This document shows positions 22,536 through 33,300 of a stretch of DNA of 64,000 nt, in pieces (the first letter of the stretch is position 1; every line of letters begins with the position of its first letter). The notes beneath the pieces were generated by a model that made no database searches, was not told the origin of the DNA, and was given only the letters and a program-made list of their open reading frames with translations. The translations under genes were made by a program, and so were the position numbers. This stretch comes from Agrocybe praecox (Eukaryota > Basidiomycota > Agaricomycetes > Agaricales > Agrocybaceae): NCBI GenBank assembly GCA_964017145.1, contig OZ024847.1:2232001-2296000 (forward strand), given 5' to 3'.

Positions 22536-23035
22536 TTTGCAAATGATGCTCCAGTTTTACATAACTTCAACTCTAATATTTTTCCGAAACCACAAGACGT
22601 TCCAAGCCTCCGGGACCTCACTGTGGAGCGCCTTTCGACGATTTCCGAGCTGCTGAGTACGTTGAAGGCCCACCTACACCTTGAGCGTCTCACTATCCAC
22701 GACCCTGGATCAAGCGTTCCAGTCTCTGAACTGCAAATTTTCGCCCATATGAACCTGCCTTCTCTCAACTCCCTAGCTATCACTCTAGACTCCTACGCTT
22801 TTATAGCCTTCATGAATCACATTAATCTCTCAGGGAATATGCAATCTATCAACTGTTCAATCAACGACAGGGAATCCATTCCAAACTTTGTCGTAGACCA
22901 GCTACCTGAACGAATAGGAAGAATATTCGATGCATTCGCTCCGTCGTCGAGTTTTCGACAGATTAGTTTATCAGTCGAACACGATGAGTTCGAATTTACT
23001 TCAGGATCTTCCTTTTCGTTGAAGCTGTCAGTCTG
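22536..23035 (+). pseudogene. F-box/LRR-type protein fragment
   Basis: An open stretch of about 165 codons has alternating leucine-rich segments (SLRDLTVERLSTISELLS, HLHLERLTIHD, LPSLNSLAITLD) and ends near residues SSFSLKL. This is the texture of the long Agaricomycete F-box family, in which an N-terminal F-box is followed by irregular LRR-like repeats. A TAA about 10 codons before the first leucine segment and no plausible start mean the N-terminal half is gone. The matching C-terminal type lies at 23699-24111 beyond a hairpin-like insertion. Family assignment is by texture only. Confidence 0.4.
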
Positions 23036-23125
23036 ACCCCCGCGGATTGGAATTCCAGCTGTACACCCAGTGGAGCAATTCGACTGCCCATTCTGGACAA
23101 AATAATGTATCTCAGCCTACGCATG

Positions 23126-23698
23126 CATCAGCAACTTCACAATTTACTTGTCCGCTTTTTTGGGTTTTTCAACTTGCGGCAAGTAAGAAAGCGTGAAAGC
23201 GAGAAAAAGCTACGGAGGGACTACGTATTGTACTAAAAATAGTTAATCCGACAGAAATTCGTGGCAGTGATGGTCGATATACGGATTGACGAAGTAATTC
23301 TGAAACTCGTCCAGTGCATTGAAGTAGGAATTGAGTAGGAAATGTGGTCAGGGAGGAATCCTACGCCATATACGGCTGAGGTTATAGACGAGGAATACCA
23401 GTTGAATACCAGGCTAACCTTTCGTTCATGGACCATAACCGTGCCGTTCTATTCGATTTTCCTAGTCCCGTCAAGGCTTGCCCCAGCAATACTGCATAAA
23501 TTACTAATATACATTATAGTAGCTACTGTTCCTCACTTTTGATTACTTTTTCTCGCTTTTTTTGACTTTCTTGGAGCTCAGAAAGCACCCGCTTTTTCGA
23601 AAATTGGACCTGGACTGTTCAACTTTTTGCTTTGGCGCTTTTTTACGCTTTTTTACGCTTGCACAAGTCACTATAAGTAAATTGTGAAACTGCTGATG
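23126..23698. mobile_element. Hairpin-like insertion (possible MITE)
   Basis: The two ends are inverted copies: 24 bases at 23126-23149 and 23675-23698 match at 22 positions. A second inverted pair inside, around 23187-23213 and 23541-23570, shares gcgagaaaaag. It contains several aaaagcg and cgcttttt motifs and no coding frame. It separates two F-box-like fragments. I cannot define a target-site duplication, and an inverted duplication of gene sequence is an alternative. Confidence 0.4.
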
Positions 23699-24111
23699 TG
23701 TACCTCCACATTCCCCACGCAACATACACTACCCTGGATCCTTTGCTTGTATCTATGTCTGCCGTGACGCATTTGGACGTCACGGAATCTTTTTTTACAG
23801 TTTGGATTCGAAAAGTCCAGCGCAATTTCAGAACTGTCCTTTTCCCAAAATTACACACCATACATGTCGACAGGATTATGTTGTTTCCCAAAGAACCACA
23901 GCCTAAAGAAGCCTACAACTTGGTGCGATTCCTACAATATCGGAAGGAAAACAATTGCCCCATTTCTGTCATGCATTCAAACACGAAACCCGAATCAGTG
24001 GAAAAGTTGCGCAGCATGTTCTTTGACATAGTGGGATTAAGGATTACCTGGAACGATACGGCGCCAGATGGCAGGCCTGTCAGTGATACCTTGCTCTGTA
24101 AATCCAACTAA
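23699..24111 (+). pseudogene. F-box-like protein, C-terminal fragment
   Basis: The frame of 137 codons reads HLDVTESF..., then LFPKLHTIHVDR, then LVRFLQYRKENNCPI, and ends SDTLLCKSN. The order 'leucine strand, LFPKL-T-VD, LV-FLQ-RKE' is what I know from the C-terminal ends of Agaricomycete F-box family proteins. There is no good start, and it is probably the far half of the fragment at 22536. Confidence 0.4.
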
Positions 24112-24808
24112 AACAATTCTCAAGATGTTGTCTATCAGTTTCACCGCTTCTAATGTATTTAATGTATTCGTCTGTAAATTTCTTCCGAGGCTGTCGTCCG
24201 ATAGTTTCATAAAGCTTAGTCTCAGCTTCTGGAGAATTTACTACTTTCCATCCGTTGTCGTATTCCAGCAGACGGCCCGATGACCAAAAGACTTGTGTGC
24301 TGTTGAGCTCGCGAAGGGTGAATCCGAACCTGCCCAGCTTTGACGGCTCCTTGCTTGTTATGATGGAGACGGAGGAAGTGAACAGTCTTACATCTTTGCG
24401 ACTTTGGAGGAAGGAAATAACGTCTCCGTCGCGTTTGGATCGTCGTTGCTTGGTAGCGGTGGCTGTAAGTGAGGGTCGGTCGATATAAATGGCATTGAGC
24501 TTCGGAAAAAGGATGTTTGTGGTATTGTCCTTTGGGTATATAAAGCGCTTGACGATCTCCAAAAGCTCGCTCCTGCGAAAAAAAAAAAAAAAAAAAAAGG
24601 TCACTGAGAAGGGCAGACAGAAGAAATTCGTGGATCTGTTCCGTGTAGTCGACGTCGTGGTATTGAAAGTGACTCCATCATTCGAAGACAAGTGTTGAGG
24701 CAAGGCGAATGAACTGAGTTCAAAATCCTCTTGAATATGTCCTTCGCCGGAATAAGCCCACTCCATGATAGTCTGATGGCTGTTGATTCTCTTCATGCTC
24801 AAAGACAC
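24080..24808 (-). pseudogene. Second F-box-like C-terminal fragment, opposite strand
   Basis: This minus-strand frame has the same signature as its neighbour: LLEIVKRFIYPKD, LFPKLNAIYIDRPS, VISFLQSRKDVRLF. It overlaps the plus-strand fragment tail to tail by about 30 bp. The run of 21 A at 24578-24598 reads as a pyrimidine tract ending in CGCAG, a plausible splice acceptor for the exon that begins before SELLEIVKR. The encoded phenylalanine run is therefore probably intronic. No start is secure. Confidence 0.4.
24578..24598. repeat. Homopolymer of 21 A
   Basis: This is an uninterrupted run of 21 A on the plus strand. On the minus strand it forms the pyrimidine tract in front of a CAG acceptor. 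Confidence 0.95.
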
Positions 24809-24939
24809 ATATTCGGACGTAGAGTACCCGACTCATCTGTGCCCAATTGCACTAAAATGCAAAATATCGCCCAAAACCTGTGATAGCACACCACGAAAGA
24901 TGCGAGATATATACTGTTTGAATGAGTAGCTCATGCCAA

Positions 24940-25670
24940 TTAGACGCCCTCGATATCGAAGATATTGAGGCACCTGAAGCTGGGGTTATGGAGGATGGAT
25001 GGACAAAAGCCTAAGGAGGGTATCCCATTGCTTTGTATGATTATGGTACTGTAACCAACTCCGTCATCCTTGGATTCTGCATCCTCGATCGATTCAATTC
25101 TCTCCGCATCTTCTTCTCGCAAGCTGCTTCCAGCTTCCAAGACTTCCTCGCACTTCAACTCGGCACCCCACGCTCCATTCCTCGCTGAGCAAACGTCTCG
25201 TCTTCCCTCCCAGCTCCCTATAGGCAACCCACCGCTGCTTGATACCTAGGTCCGAAATCAGTGCATATATGCATTGAAAACGAATATTTCTTGCCAGCCC
25301 AACCATTCGTGGCCTAGTTTGAAGGGGCACCACACCCATTCAACAATACCCGCTCGTCAAAATGAGGAGAAGGGGGGTCTGGAAAGATGTAAGTTGGACA
25401 GCATACCGAGAAAGAAAGAAGCCAGGAACTGGTCGAGAAGACATGATTGTACGATTCATATATCCTTGAGCTTGATAAATCGAGGAAGGCGGCACGTCGA
25501 AGTTTCCGATGGATGGGCCGATATGGTTAAACCTCGATCGAGCGTTCTTGAAAAAACCTAGAGCCAGTACGAAACAAGGAGGCCTCAATGACGCGTAAAA
25601 GAAAAGAAGAGCCTGACTGCGAAATTGTAAGCAAGAGCTCGTCTGGAGTCTGGTATGCATTGATCCTCTA
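24940..25670 (-). pseudogene. M-family locus M4 (compressed copy)
   Basis: The 5' side keeps segments related to other M loci (GFFKNARSR and HIGPSIGNFDV near 25520, KLGHEWLG near 25300). The 3' side has an open stretch, 24940-25227, with GAWGAELKCEE, SIEDAESK and a GIPSLGFCPSI tail. A relative of that tail is on the minus strand near 46450 (SIEDAESKYDE) and near 44330 (DVPSLGFRQSI). The middle exons are deleted. Not recognised as a known family; decayed. Confidence 0.4.
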
Positions 25671-25675
25671 AAACA

Positions 25676-25745
25676 CGGTCACGCGACTTCATTCACTGCT
25701 TCCGTTGCGCGTCGCGTCACCAAGGCCGAGCCTTATCCCAAGACT
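25676..25745 (-). promoter_or_regulatory. M-family promoter box, copy 4 (core altered)
   Basis: The box has cacggtcacgcgacttcatt, then ttccgttgcgcgtcgcgtca, then ccaaggccgagccttatcc. The central ACGCGT is GCGCGT here, so the palindrome is broken by one base. Confidence 0.6.
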
Positions 25746-25799
25746 TCCCCTCCATCTTCCTCACAAACCTCCAAATCGTCACTCTTTGTCCGCTCTACT

Positions 25800-26460
25800 T
25801 GTCTGAATTTTTTTATTCCTTTGTGTACTTGTTCTAGTAGCTATGAAATTGAAAAGATAGACGAGTAAGGTAGATTATAGAGTAGGTGTTGGTGGGCTTT
25901 CGAAGTTGGCTGTATCTTCTAGAGAGCACCGTGATTGACACTGCGACCGATGACATTAGCGTACTCGTATTACCAAGCTTGGTTCCGTGATCCCGCTCCA
26001 AACGCTCTCAACTCGAAACCCCCCTCAACACCATTCGTTCATATCTCTACGTGTCTATAAATTTCATCTTGTCTTGAACGCTCTCGGAAAGCTGAAGTGA
26101 GCTCGCGTGTTATGTATGTGGGCAAATGAGAATCAGCGAGACCCGAGCGAGCGAGCATTTCTCGCATTATATGCCCTGGGCTCAGTGCCTCTTTGTCTTT
26201 AGAAAATAGAGCATCGCTAATACTGGTTAAAGAACAGACGCCTGTTTCATTGCATAATCTGTAGGGGAATATAAAATACATGATCAGTTTCTACCCGCTC
26301 TCATCTCGACACCGAGTGTCGTCTACTCTCTTCAACACCCAGCCGTTACCCATCCTCGATGAATGATGCATCATCTGCATTCATTCAATCCCACGCCGCT
26401 GTGGAAGAACGACATTATGCATTGTTGCTTGATCTCACTGCACCCCAAAATAAAGATCGA
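25800..26460. repeat. Dispersed block Q, copy 1
   Basis: Similar sequence lies at 29390-29650 (partial) and 37700-38430. Shared landmarks are ttctagtagc...atgaaa, 'gtgattgacactgcgacc', the cgagtgtcgt(c/t)tac segment, and gtggaagaacgacat. No frame is conserved, so I call no gene. Confidence 0.55.
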
Positions 26461-27426
26461 GAACTCCATTTCCATTTGGTGTTGGTTCCTTCTGTCGTTG
26501 GTCCTCGACCTGGGTGGTGGTCTGAGTGCGTGCTTGTTTGGTTGGTCGATCAGGCTATAGCCACAGTCGGGGTCGTCGTTGACAAGATAAATTAGTTGTA
26601 TGGAATGGATATTTGTCATTTATTTTTGCTTCATTCTCGTCGACGCACTTCGCCTTCAAGGTGCGTGCACCACGCGTCGAAGTCATGATATGTCTTGTTG
26701 TTATTGTTGTTGCTGCTCGCGAATCCGCATCCGATCGTCGAACGTCGAAAGTTGAACGAAAGTGAGGGGAAAAAAAGTTCGCGAATTTTTCGAATTTTTT
26801 CTTGATTGATTGGTTGGTTGGGCTATCGCACTTAGAAAACCCAATTTGCTTTGTTGTTTGGTTGATTTGGTTTGGTTTGGGTTTTGTGTTGAGTATTGAT
26901 GCTTTTGTCGATGACGATGGAGGTGGCAGTAATGTGGAAGAAGGCAGAGACGATACCGACGGAGGATGAGGATGACGGTGACGGTGATATAAAGACGACG
27001 AAGGGTCTTATTTATTGATCACTGTATACTTTTTTTGAGGGTGAGGGTGATGTGGGGTAGGAGAGCGGGTGTGGAGGGATAGGGAGGGAAGGGAGGCGAA
27101 AAGACGAAAAACAAAAGAGAAAGAAAGAAAAAGGCACCAAAATAACCGAAAAAAAGAACAGAAAATCCAATCAGCCTGAATTTGTTCTGTTCATAGACGT
27201 CTCATTTTGTTTCGTCTCGTCCAAGTCCTACGTCCTCGAATAACCGGTCATCCTCGAATAAAACGGCCAATCTACGGACGGATCTTCCACGAGAAGAGCG
27301 AGCGAGCGAGCGTCATCGATAAACAGTGTATGTGTAGGCGTAGCGAGGCTTGGGAGGGATGAGCGGGGCAGGCGTCTGCGTACGGTGTTGCATTGACGCG
27401 GACACGGAGTTGGGTGCGGGTGTAGC

Positions 27427-28880
27427 CTAGCGCGAGGGGATCAAAGGTAACAGAGGTGCACCGTACACAGCCGATGAGGATAAAGACATCAACGCAGAGT
27501 GGTAGTGTGATGATGGTGTCGGTGTCTGAGAGCGCAGAGAGGGTGTATTGGAGCGCATGGAGAATGCATGGGATAAACCAGGCCCGGGCGTATGCGAGCG
27601 CGTTATAGAGTGTGGAAGAGCTGCAGCTGCTGCTGATGCAGAGGACAGTCCTGGGCCGGGGATGTGGGATCTCGGGGACGACACGCCAGGTGTGTGAGAT
27701 CTTGGGATTGTAGGTGCGGGCGTATGGGTGATACGGGTGTGAAATGAGAGTGGGTCCTGAAGGGGGTCATTGGGCAGGAAGATATGGATGAGGAACGGAA
27801 GTGCATGCCATTGAGTCTGGACAGCGGCGAAGTGATGCTTGAGCTCGTTGACGATGGGAACTCTCTCTGGGGCGTGCTGAACGGTGCTGACGATGGAGTC
27901 GGAGATGTTGGGAGGTATAATCCGAGCGGCACTGATGGGTGCTGTGTATGTACGCTGGCGACGATGTGGGTAGGTGCGTACGAGTTTCTTACCGAATCTG
28001 ACGACGACGTTGAACTATAACGTAGGGTACAGGAGTAAAAATTCAAACTTACCTACACGGCCTTTAACAAGCTTGAAAGCTTGACTTCCCATCATACCTG
28101 TCCTCTAAATGATATATCGACTGCGACCAAGGAAAACCATGATGCCAATGACCCTCTGCGTACTGTGACGAACGAACAGAAAGAGATTAGAGGGTGGGTC
28201 TAAGAGTCGGAAGGTAAACTTACGAAATTATGAATCTCTTTGGCTCTTTCCTTGTTTGCGCAGCCCGAAATGTCCACCGTGCCCCATACTGCGATAATGA
28301 GAATAATCGAACTACGAAAGAAAAGGAATCTGGAGGAGTGATAATAAGCCTAGTATATATGCATTCAAACCAGATGCTTCTTACAGTGGTGATACCTAGA
28401 TACCATAACTTCACGGCAACCAGACCCGACATCGATACCCGTTTGTCAAGATAAGGAGGGGAAAGGGGAGTCTGGAAGGGCGGATGGATGTGAGTGGGGT
28501 AGCATAGCAAGGAGGAAAAAAGCCACTTACTGGTTGAGAAGAGCACGATTCAAGCTTCACAAGTAGAGGGTGGCAGCAGTTCCAAGTGGCCCATGAAGCG
28601 GCCTCCATCGCTTTCTTGGAATTTGAGATCAAGTACGGTGTTCCTGGAGCTGGTACAAAACACGCAGAGGTCGGCGATGGGCAAAAGAGAGCATATACAA
28701 ACATGGGACTCACCAGTAGATATATTCTCAGAAAATAAGACTCTGGCTGCGGTATTGCAGGAGACAGCTCCACTGATTCGAGTTTTGGTCCAAGTGAACA
28801 AGCGCAAGCGTTGAGCGGAGAAATTCACGGAAGACGGACTAATTTCGGAATTTCAATTGATCGCTTCAACGCCGAACGAT
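27427..28880 (-). pseudogene. M-family locus M5 (sister of M2)
   Basis: The exon chain parallels M2 on the minus strand. It includes GTPYLISNSKKA followed by WATWNCCHPLLVKLESC up to a GTAAGT donor near 28533, segments SLSQYGARWTFRAAQ and YAEGHWHHGFPW, and a 3' exon with SPRSHIPGPG, RSHTPGPGLSHA and a serine-rich end at 27427. The second exon keeps the tryptophan codon lost in M2, but the ATG of the first exon is ATA here, and a stop sits in the exon near 28070. The two copies are thus damaged at different places. Function unknown. Confidence 0.5.
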
Positions 28881-28950
28881 CACGCGACTTTATTCGGATT
28901 TCTCCGTTACGCGTCGCGTAGCCAAGGTCGAGCCTTATCGATTTTCATCT
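28876..28950 (-). promoter_or_regulatory. M-family promoter box, copy 5
   Basis: The box has gatcacgcgactttattcgg, ttacgcgtcgcgtagcc, and aaggtcgagccttatc. It is the same distance from the M5 exon chain as copy 2 is from M2. Confidence 0.65.
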
Positions 28951-28980
28951 TCTTTTCCACCACCACCTTTCACTCACTGT

Positions 28981-30330
28981 CTGTCTTTGGTTTGAATAAC
29001 TTGAGATCTGCTTGCATTTATACCTTTCATCCACCTGTCAGCCTCGTTATCACTGGTATCTTTTTCTCGGCTTTTTCCAGGCTACGCTCTCCTCAACCTG
29101 ACTCATCCAGTCCATAAACAGCCCGACTGCTTTCTCTTCAAGAACATTCGCATTCACCTCTTTCCCATCCCGCACAGTGTGTATCAACGCGATGCAGGTT
29201 TCACCAATTCTCGTTCAATCTCTATCATGATCAGCACATTTTCCGCGAGCTGCTATTAACCGTTCAACAAAAGCCTAGTCCTGCAATCCTTTATATGCCC
29301 CCCGGCGCCCCATTTCTCAAGTCTCAACGCTCTGCATTGCTACAAATGCTCAATCTCTACGTTTCTTATACCTCGTCTCGTTTGGACGTGAAGCACGCCT
29401 GTATTTGTTCTAGTAGCCATGAAACAGACGAGTACGGCAAAATATCAAGTAGACGTAAGTGGGGTGTCTATATTCTACCAACCGTGATTGACACTGCGAC
29501 CCATAAGACACATTCCACCCAATTTGGCCCCAACCCACTCGGAGGGTCCAAACGGCCTCAACTCAGCCCCCCCTTTCAACGTTCAGCATCCCTCTACATT
29601 CGTCCACATTATTCTCGCAGAAAACACTGGATCCACATTTAGTCCCCTCTTGCCCCTTACTTCCTACCCTTATTCCGTCTCCTACAGTGGATATTGCAAC
29701 CTGATATCTGCATCGCTTTGTAGCGTCCTCTATGTTAGTCTCGCATCCCAAGCTGAAAAGTGGATATATTGTAACATGATGTTAGCCGTTGACCCAGCAC
29801 CATGGTGATTTGAAAGCGTCAATGTTGAGGAAAACGTCCAATAACTGTCGTATTTCACACAAGCTGCAAAAGAGAATCGTCTCTCACGAGTTCAACGTCG
29901 TATTGTACTTGTATTGTGCGTTAACTGTTACCTCCTCCAACTCGACGAAGAATTTAACGCTGAGAAATTTGGGAAAGGACGAACTTGGCGTTACCTTATC
30001 AGGTGCGACTAATAACATCACAGGATGTTCCCATCAGCGATACCGACACTCCTCTTTGCTTTCACCTACCTGAAAACATTCTTTATATAATGGCTGCATC
30101 ACGCTGTTAATACCAGGCTCTGATGCTATGACGTGCCGCTGATACAATATTCATAGCCTCTGGGTAATTTTGGAGCATCGTAAGTGTCTCCTCTTGTTTC
30201 TTGTTCTTGTTTATGACAAACAAATGGGCGGTGCTGAACTGCAGTGCTTATATTCAGGATCGTACAACCTCAAGTGACTTTTCATCTAACAACAATCACC
30301 GCCCCCACCCTTGTCTCTGATTTGCCACGA
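28981..30330 (+). other. 5' region of TPR copy C, including a partial Q block
   Basis: The stretch 29390-29650 is a partial Q block. From about 29840 to 30330 the sequence parallels 38680-39160 upstream of copy D (tttgggaaaggacgaac..., ggagcatcgtaagtgt, a tgcttatatt TATA-like site about 80 bp before the start). It does not match the upstream block of B and E. No gene is seen. Confidence 0.55.
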
Positions 30331-33300
30331 ATGGTAGATCCATTATCTACTGCTCTCGTTGCGATCTCCCTTGCAACAGCGCTCAAGGACATTGTCGAAC
30401 TTGCACTTAAGCTCAATGACTCGTTCAAGAAGGTGAGAAGTCACGGTCGCGGCTGGATGAGAGCTTTGTGCTGATTATTTTATTCCTAGCCTGCTCGGAA
30501 TATGCAAAGGGTGGTATCTCTGGCTGCGGAGACTCTCGAAGTCGTACAAGAGCTCCAGAAATTCTATGATGGGCACAAAGAAATTCTAGACAGTGCGCCC
30601 GATATGCAAAACGCCGTACTAAAGCTTTTGAAGTGCGTGTTTAATATCATTAATTGGGGGTCTTTATTCACATCTCCTGTAGGGAAATAGAGATAGTATA
30701 CGAGGAGTGCATACCTATATTACAAATTCATACTGCCTCGGACGGAAAACTACATACCTGGATAAAGCGGAAACTTGGACCTTGGTGGAAGCGGAATGCT
30801 GTGGAGGAATCAATTCGGAACCTGCGAGATGGGGCAAACAAATGTCGAAGTGATTTTATGGTGCGAGAATATAGAATACGCCATCCGACATGTGCTGATA
30901 AGAATTTTGAAGATGTTTTCATTACTACGCATTGAAGGCGCCACTGCTCAGAGTCAAGCTACTGCGGTTCAAATACAGGCCACCACGATTGAAATCCAAG
31001 CTGCTGTCACGCAAGGGTTTGCTCGCCTTCAACCCTCATCATCGCTTCCTCGAGTGTCGGATGATTATGTCCTCGCGTTCCAAGGTTCCACTCCCGTCAT
31101 ATTATCCCAACTCCCCCCACATGTCAAATTAGCTGAACACCTTGTGTATAAGGAATATATCACCCTTCAAGTGGGAAAGATTGCGGTCTTATTCAAGGAC
31201 CTCTCTTCTAGCGGATCCTATCCAGTGGAAGATCCGGACTTTGGAAATCGACAACCTTTCCGGTCTTTAATTTGGCTAAAGCCCTTTACTGAGGAGGAAA
31301 TAGAAGGCGTACAATCCATTATCTTTGCCCGCATAGTGAAGATTCAACATAGCATTCAAGGCAAACACAATAAGAGATTGTCAATCCAGCGTGGTGCATT
31401 GGCAATGTTGGACCTATCTGTCTGGCTTGCTAATCTCGACATGCATCAAGAATCTTTAACAATAGCGCGATTTTCTGTGGACATTTATAGGACACTTACG
31501 AAGACAAACGGAGATGTTTATGGGCCCCACCTTGTGCATGCACTTTACCTCATGTCGTGCGCGCTTGTGAACACTGGGGACTTTATACAGGCCTATAAAG
31601 TAATCACAGAGGCTGTGACCCTTGGGCGTCAGCTCGTGGCTGCCAGTCCAACCTTTGAAGCCCAAATGCAGCTTGCTGAATTGGTTCGCTACTCCGCCTT
31701 TGTTGCGCGTCAGAATGGAGATTTGGAAAATGCCACCCGCGATGCAGAAGAAGCGGTACAAACCTACGAGCGCCTAATTGGACAACCCACATCCGTGTTA
31801 CAAATGGAAGTAATCGTCATTGACAAAATGTGCGGACCAATTGTTATGACAGTGGAAGCCACGCGCGTTTACCAATTTGCTGATGCATTGAAAGAGCTGC
31901 ATTACAGTCTATCTTCAACCAAGAGGAAAGATGAATCAGTAAGTGCAGGAATAAGGGCGCTCGAACTATACAGTGCACTGGAGCAGAGGGGAAATCACAC
32001 CGATTTCAGTGTTTCAATAGCAGATCTCTGTTACTCTCTCGCATCCGATGACAATCGGGACGTAATTTCCGTCGAGCAGGCTCTTTTCTATGCACAAAAA
32101 TCGGCGTCTCAATATGAAAAGGTCCGTCAACACACCGGAACTGTCCCGCACGACCTTGCTTTTTCCCTGGCAAGGCAAGCCAAGATTTTATCAGATTTGG
32201 GCCGTGTTGAGGAAGCATACGTGGTGTGCCAGAAACTCGAACAAGTAGTTCAAAAGCATATTGAGGATCATCAGCTCCATGCCAAATCACTCCTGCAACT
32301 AACGCAAAATCTTGTCCATTGCAGGCGTTACGTGGAGGCAGCGTTGGTTGGGGAACAATTGGTTGCAACCTGCCGAGTATCGCTTTTAGATTGGAGTCTT
32401 CTCAATGCTTACACCTACACTTCTTACGCCTTTGAAAGGTCAGGAAACACTCTCAAGGCAGTACAAATTGCGGAATCAGCAGTCAGCTATTGGCGTGTGT
32501 TAGCATTTCACGATTCTAAAAATGTTCAATTTCTTGCTGCCAGCTTCCACAATCTGGCAGCTCGACTTCATGACATTGAATGCCACGCGCGTTTACGACT
32601 TCGCTCATGCATTGGCAGAGCTGCATTACAGTCTATCCTCAACCAAGAGGAAAGATGAATCAGTAAGGGCAGGAATAAGGGCGCTCGAACTATACAGTGC
32701 ACTGGAGCAAAGGGGAAATCAGGCCGATTTTATTGTTTCAATAGCAAATCTTTATTACTCTCTCGCATCAGACAAGTATCGGGACGTAATCTCCGTTGAG
32801 CATGCTCATTCCTACGCACAAAAAGCCGTGTCTCATTACAAGAAGGTCCGTCAACACACCGGAAATATCCCCCGCAGGCTTCCTTTTTCCCTGGCAAGGC
32901 AAGCCAAGATTTTATCAGATTTGGGCCGTGTTGAGGAGGCATATGTAATATGCCAAAAACTTGAACAAGTAGTTCAAAACTATATTGAGGATCAGTATCT
33001 CCGTGCCAGATCACTTCTGCAATTAACAGAAAATCTTTTCCATTCGAGGCGTTACATGGAGGCAGCGTTGGTCGGGGAACAATTACTGGAAAACTGCCAA
33101 GTGTCGCTTTTAAATTGGAATCTCTACGACGCCTACGCCTTCACTTCTAGGGCCTTTAAAAGGTCAGGAAATACTCTCAGGGCAGTACAAATTGCGGAGG
33201 CAGCAGTCAGTTATTATCGCATTCTAGCATTTCGCGATTCTAAAAACGTCAAATTTCTTGCTGCCAGCGTTGACGATCTGGCACGTCGACTTCGATCAGC

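Larger units (their letters stand above)
26700..28980. repeat. 2.3-kb dispersed duplicate F, copy 2
   Basis: This is the partner of 11690-13950, in the same orientation, with the same internal order of landmarks. Confidence 0.85.

Noticed and set aside
24578..24598. Run of A as a retroposon poly(A) tail
   Set aside because: It lies directly next to a CAG acceptor on the minus strand inside an F-box-like gene remnant, so an intron pyrimidine tract explains it better; no target-site duplication was seen.
28550..28828. A TVLDL word in M loci resembling ricin-type beta-trefoil lectins
   Set aside because: It is in a different frame from the one conserved between copies (PYLISNSK/FEYS), and no QxW repeats follow.
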